From the NCBI GenBank assembly GCA_900074885.1, contig FJUW01000004.1, positions 2,578,578-2,642,577 of the forward strand: a stretch of DNA of 64,000 nucleotides, written 5' to 3'. Numbering within the stretch: position 1 is the stretch's first letter; every line of letters starts with the position of its first letter. Source of the DNA: Rhynchosporium graminicola. Lineage: Eukaryota; Ascomycota; Leotiomycetes; Helotiales; Ploettnerulaceae. The notes under the pieces were generated by a model. That model was not told the origin of the DNA. It did no database searches and worked only from the letters and a program-made list of their open reading frames with translations. The position numbers and the translations under genes were made by a program. Of the stretch, positions 59,269-64,000 are shown piece by piece.

Positions 59269-60402
59269 CTCTATGAGAAACCGACGAAGCTCGAGCGACA
59301 CAGAAAAATAACAAATAATGAAGATTTCCTGAGAAGACTTTGAGAGACGCAAAGTCCACCTGAAAGAATATGAACCGAAATTTGTTTACCAATCTACCAA
59401 AGCCTAGACGTCGATCGGCTACAGATCCATATTGCTCTGCATTTAGCCTGGATCCAGAGTACCTTTAGGCTGTCAACAAGGCTTGGTAACGAGGTTCTCT
59501 GGAACAGGCTATTCTACATCCTCATTTGATTCGATCGCTTTCCCACTATCCCAACAGGCCCAGCTTGAAGGCCTATTTTGAGAACACGATACGATGGCGC
59601 CACATTAAGAATGCTGGGGAAATGATTGGTACCTGTGTTATGGTTCTTGATCGGATGAACGATTTTATTTTGTTGAAGTCTTGGATTGTTGCTCAATAGC
59701 TTTGTAAGTACTTTTAGTCTTGGATTTACCCGTGGATGAATCGACGGCACGAATATTTCCTCGCCTAGTAGAGGTCGGAAGCAAAGCACAGCAGAGAGTA
59801 GATTAGGCTCGAATTGTGATCAATTATGGGATTAGAGGATGAAGTTTCATCTACGTGCTCGAAAGAGGTTCCTCACTTTCGACATCGCTTGATTCAGCTA
59901 AGTGTTACGGGAAGGGCCCGAAAGTAGAGTCGTCAAGACCTACTATTAGATGGTGAATAAAGCCAAGTAATTCTGCGGAACGCCAACCGCCACGGCTAAA
60001 AGGCTGCGACAGAAGCCAGTCAAAGTCTCGATATGAAGCTTTTACTAGTTGAACACAAGTGTGCTGTCCTCGTTACTCTAGTTTGTCAATACAAACATCG
60101 AGCTACCGATGGTCTTTCTGACAATATTGACTCAACACTCACAACGAGCATACTTGGGGAACGTCAACTTAAACCCGCTATGCGTTCCGGAAAGATTCAA
60201 AAATAAACATATTGAAGACTTTTGATTGTAGGCTCTAGACCATGATCGATCGTTCCCAAAGTTATAGCAACCCAAACCCAACCTCAATGAGATGATCAAA
60301 CAAAAGACGTATCCATCTGCCATCGGGCAAGCCACCACTTCGCAACCCAACCATTATAATCAAACAACTCGTCTTCCATCTTCCTCGATGTCAATTCATC
60401 CG
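59269..60402. other. intergenic
   Basis: Promoter side of the deacetylase gene and 3' flank of the next; a 91-codon minus frame at 59514-59789 shows no motif. Confidence 0.5.
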
Positions 60403-60931
60403 CTACATCGCAGCCACCACAGCACCACCAATAACACCCACCGCACCCATCATCATCGGCACACCTGTCGGCATACATCCGTTCTTGCTCTTGCTAGGCG
60501 TCCCGATAATCTTCGCAGCCGCACTCTCAACCGCCTTTCTGTAATCCGCAATATCGGTTTTCTGAGCCTTAGGTACGTCCTTGTACCATTTCTGAGTGGT
60601 GACTTGACCATAATTCCAACCAGATTTCGCGAGCGAGGACTGCACCTCTCCGGTGGGAGCTGCGCTGTATATCGCGTCGCGAGCGGATGTGAACTTATGG
60701 CTGTTTTGCCAAGTCGACTGGATGGAGTGGAGGGCTTCGGCAAGAGAAGTCGAGGCATTTCCGTCAATCTTTGGGGTTTCGGAAGGGTAAAATTCAGAGA
60801 TGACGGATGGACTTGAAGGGCGTTAGCTGGGAGAGTTTCGCGAGATTCGTGAATCAAACTCACACATTCAAGTCGGCAGAAGATGCAACAGTAGCGCAGA
60901 TAGCAACTAGGGTGTAAGCAGAGAGCCTCAT
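60403..60931 (-). CDS. small secreted protein with hydrophobic C-terminal tail (probable GPI-anchored)
   Basis: Two exons, 60931-60864 and 60811-60403, joined through a GTGAGT...CTAAC...AAG intron of 52 nt. The protein (about 158 residues) starts with a signal peptide, MRLSAYTLVAICATVASSA, followed by DLNVPSVISEFYPSETPKID, a helical central domain (TSLAEALHSIQSTWQ, SSLAKSGWNYGQVTTQKWY, TDIADYRKAVESAAAK), a short polar linker with a single Cys, and a C-terminal hydrophobic run (MMMGAVGVIGGAVVAAM) of the sort that directs GPI attachment. No family recognised. It lies downstream of, and in the same orientation as, no obvious partner; a cell-wall or surface role is inferred from the signals only. 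Confidence 0.75.
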
Positions 60932-62629
60932 ATTGACGACTTTTGATTTTGTGGGATGAAGTATCGGAAAGAGCAGATTTGTCTGATTAATATTGACTTT
61001 CGCTTGTTCCTGAAGGCGGTTGTTTTGGAAAATACGAGATCTACTCTAAAGAAATCGGGGAACAACCCCATTCAAATATTTGAAGGTACACAGCCTTACG
61101 TATTTCAGGCAGTGTAGGCTTCCTCTACTCGGCATGACCAAATTTAGCCAAACCAAGCTCTCGTAGTTACGCCGCAGTCCTGCATCTTGACGCACGTTCT
61201 CCAAATCTAGCCATCTCTACGTTGAGAACAAGAAGGACGGAGTCTCATCTGTTTAATATTGCGTGGAATATGATTTATTGCCAGTGATCTTGTGCTAATC
61301 CGTAAATCATCATTTTCTTTTACTCAAATTCCAGACAAAGAACAGCTCACTCAGCGTAATCAAAGACTTGAAGGTACCTCATGCAGCCAGCCGGCCACTT
61401 CCTCCGAGCACTTTACCCCTGAACTCATGCCAGGGTACTAATTAATGTACTAGACCTTTCAGATGGCTAATGGGCTGTGCTGACAGGTGCCACCGCCCAT
61501 GCTAGCCTCCAATGCTACTTCATTTACAAATTTATGATGAAGACTTATGCGTTAGAGGAGACTTCCTGTCAATCGTTTGAAAAGCAGCTAAAGGTCTGAA
61601 TTCAGTGCTCCGTACATTCAGATTCGAGTAACGGGCAAGATGTTGCTCTGTCGTTTATTGCAACGAAGCACTGGTGGGGAGATTTTATGTCAATAGTGGC
61701 TGGCAACTGACGATCGATCGGCTAGATATGATGTCTTGGCACTTTACCTATTTTAAGAGTACCAACAGTTAATGACGAAAAGAGTTTACTCTATGAAATT
61801 CCAAGATTTCTCAAAGCTTTCTTGTCTGGTTTCTTGTTGTTTACAATTTACCAACCTCCGATGATGCCACTTGAAGGAGCAAAAGCCAGTGTTGGAGCAG
61901 AATAGCGTTAAGAAAATGAAATACAGAGAAAACTGGGTCAAGAATTGAGCTGCGAAAGATATAAACTCTTTGAGTTTCTTCATGAAGCTCAACTTCTCAA
62001 ATGTATGGTATATGAGGTAACATCTTCAATCCGTCTGTGATTCAAAGAGTGTGTAGGTATGTCACAAAATTGCCCACAACCCAAATTTGAACTTGAAGAC
62101 GAAAAGAATTATCGAAAGTGAATCAGGGAGCGAGGGAGTGAATGGGTGAGTAGGAGATACGAAAATTTTCAACATAGGCATGGTCACCCAGAATCATAAA
62201 TGCGCAGTGACTGCGCAGACATGCATCTTTGCCAACCGAATCCCATGTGGCCAACCACGGAAGCACTCCCAGTAGACAAATGGTTTCTACAGGTCGCAAG
62301 CATCGAGGATAGGCCGAACTCAACTAAATATCAAGTCATAACCAGACTACGAAACTTTGTCATATTCATATTCTCAAATTAAAGTTCCACGCTTCCAAGA
62401 ATTTGCTTTTGCAACGTCACGAAAGTGTTCTATTACTCTTGCTATGCTCATTCTCTTAGGTTTACACAACTGGCAAGGTCTCTGTTTCTTCACTTCATTG
62501 GACACAAAGTAGGCTACCCTCGTAATCATGAGTGTAGGCTCGCTTTCCTTACAACTTTCACATCGCGAAGCTCATGTATCCGGACCTCAAGCTTCCACCC
62601 TTCGTTTTCAAATCTCGCAACATCTACCC
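60932..62629. other. intergenic
   Basis: No gene supported. A minus-strand frame at 61786-61992 encodes 68 residues with one hydrophobic segment (FLTQFSLYFIFLTLFC) but no context. Nothing else recognised. Confidence 0.45.
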
Positions 62630-63737
62630 TTACAATGCCCACCCACCGCCTATAACACCCCTCGCAGTCGTCCACAACTCCTCACATGCCTTGACCAGAT
62701 CATCGTCCAATTTCTCCTTTTGACAAAATTCCACATTCTTCTTCAACTGCTCCTCTCTAGTAGCACCAAGAATGATCGAATCTCCGTCGGTCAACACACT
62801 ATGCCACATTATCCATCTGAGGCTGACTTCTGTAGGCGTCATTCCCTTTTGCTCACACTTCAATGCGAAAGCTCTCACGGCCGCATGAACGTCATCTTTG
62901 TCGAAAGTGACTTCATACAACGGGAATTTGCCGGACTCGAAACGGCCACCTTTTAAAATCTTCTCTTTATCTGACGAAGGGAGTGAGACTTTGCCAGTGA
63001 GAAAACCGCCAGCAAGAGGGCCGTATGCAACAATTTTAATACCATGAGCACGCAAAAGGGGGTAAAGTTCTCCTTCTCCTTGTCGGGTTATGGCGTTGTA
63101 GTGGCCTTGATAGTAGGATGGCTTCACATAGCCTTTCTCTCGGCAGACTTTGAGATACTCAGCCATTTGAGCGGTACTGTAGTTGGAAAGACCGAGCTGA
63201 AAGGTCAGTTTTCTATCTCGACCCGTGCGGGAAAGACTTACTTTTTGGAACGATCCAGCGCGGAAGTGTTTATCGAATGCTCTTGCAGTCTCTTCAGCAG
63301 GCGTGGAGCTATCAGGTGCATGAGCATACAGGACATTGACCTATTGGGCTTTTAGATCAATTCGATGCAAATCCGACTGGAACTTGCCATGAAATAACGC
63401 AGTCTCTACTTACCTGCTTCGTTCCCAACAATTCTAAACTCTTGGCCAGACTCTCATCAATCCCTTCCTGGCTGAGTGTGCCAATCCCACCTTCTTCCCT
63501 TTTTGCCAGTATCTTCGTGTCGATGACGAAGCCTCTCTCAGCAGCTTTCGTTTCTCCAAGTAATCCTTCTGTTACCCAGGGAGCACCAGGTGGATAGCCT
63601 GCCGCAGAATCGAGCTCTGTAAGACCAAGAGCTTCGAGGGTCGTGAGTAGCGACGACGTTTGAGAAGCGTCTACCCAACTATAAGATATGACACCTCTGC
63701 CTATTCCGCCGGCGCCGAAAATGAGCGAAGGCGGCAT
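62630..63737 (-). CDS. aldo-keto reductase, AKR7-like (aflatoxin aldehyde reductase type)
   Basis: NADPH-dependent reductase of aldehydes or ketones, cytosolic, likely in detoxification or secondary metabolism. Three exons in frame: 63737-63414, 63340-63242, 63196-62630; 329 residues, typical for AKR7. Motifs: the catalytic tetrad in LDSAAGYP (Asp, Tyr), VIDTKI (Lys) and VLYAHAPDS (His); LGLSNYSTAQMAEYL; YYQGHYNAITRQGEGELYPL; IVAYGPLAGGFLTGK; and the cofactor-binding SIILGATREEQLKKN near the C-terminus. The start MPPSLIFGAGGIGRG has no signal peptide. Physiological substrate cannot be inferred; no polyketide or other cluster genes are adjacent. Confidence 0.95.
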
Positions 63738-64000
63738 ATTTGAGGAACAAATTTTCTAGAAGATGCTGATTATATAGCTCAATCAACAGATGGACAGATT
63801 ATTAGTGATGTAAATCCATTCAACACTCGAATGCGTATACAGAAAGCAATAACATGAAGAGATGCCATGATTTATAATAGATGAGGGTGGGGTAGCGGGG
63901 TAAACGCTTGGTGTTTGAAGTGCAGAAACCCGCGGACATATATTGAAATGGACAGATGAGAGATTTCGAAGATCTCTCAATCTCGGACTGGAGGCCAATC
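63738..64000. other. upstream region of the aldo-keto reductase, to window end
   Basis: Promoter-side sequence; a 71-codon minus frame here has no motif and is probably chance. Confidence 0.5.

Noticed and set aside
63044..63355. 103-codon plus-strand frame
   Set aside because: It is a shadow of the aldo-keto reductase exons on the other strand.

Overview
The window looks like nuclear DNA of a filamentous ascomycete (Pezizomycotina; the gene content, a DUF6594 protein, a retropepsin-like protein and a CE18 deacetylase, would fit Leotiomycetes, but this is inference). The support is: genes split by many 41-100-bp GT..AG introns with CTRAY branch sites, a fungal-type intron-containing tRNA-Arg, fungal-specific families (Fung_rhodopsin/PTH11-like membrane protein, DUF6594, Agd3-type deacetylase), and a 20-kb block with the signature of repeat-induced point mutation (RIP).

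Layout. 1-16 kb: gene-containing arm with the 5' part of a secreted FAD-linked oxidoreductase (minus), a diverged inverted repeat around an AT-rich insert (1.2-2.1 kb), a Fung_rhodopsin-domain membrane protein (4.1-5.7 kb, plus), an Hst3/Hst4-class sirtuin (8.1-10.9 kb, plus), an orphan six-exon gene (13.6-14.9 kb, plus) and a tRNA-Arg(CCU) (15.95 kb). 16.3-23.2 kb: gene-poor transition zone with decayed coding sequence and a degenerate tandem array of about 175-bp units, one of which is split by a 484-bp hAT-like miniature transposon with an 8-bp target duplication. 23.2-43.6 kb: an AT-rich block with almost no CpA/TpG and no reading frame of note, in which at least five retroelement relics in both orientations can still be read by treating the TAA/TAG stops as mutated Gln/Trp codons. 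44-64 kb: normal gene space again, with a short hypothetical gene divergent from a SLC26/SulP sulfate permease, a DUF6594 pseudogene, a retropepsin-like gene, a small secreted cysteine-rich protein, a TauD/TfdA dioxygenase, an Agd3-like polysaccharide deacetylase, a small secreted protein with a GPI-type tail, and an AKR7-type aldo-keto reductase.

The genes do not form an obvious pathway. The 49-64 kb part is enriched for secreted or surface functions (cysteine-rich protein, extracellular deacetylase, GPI-type protein) together with two small-molecule oxidoreductases. This fits an accessory, TE-flanked region rather than a housekeeping one, with the sirtuin and the sulfate permease as the most conserved genes. 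No clearly new multi-gene system was found. The most distinctive structures are the transposon-split satellite, the two head-to-head LTRs, the stand-alone agd3-like gene and the cellular gene with two protease-like modules.
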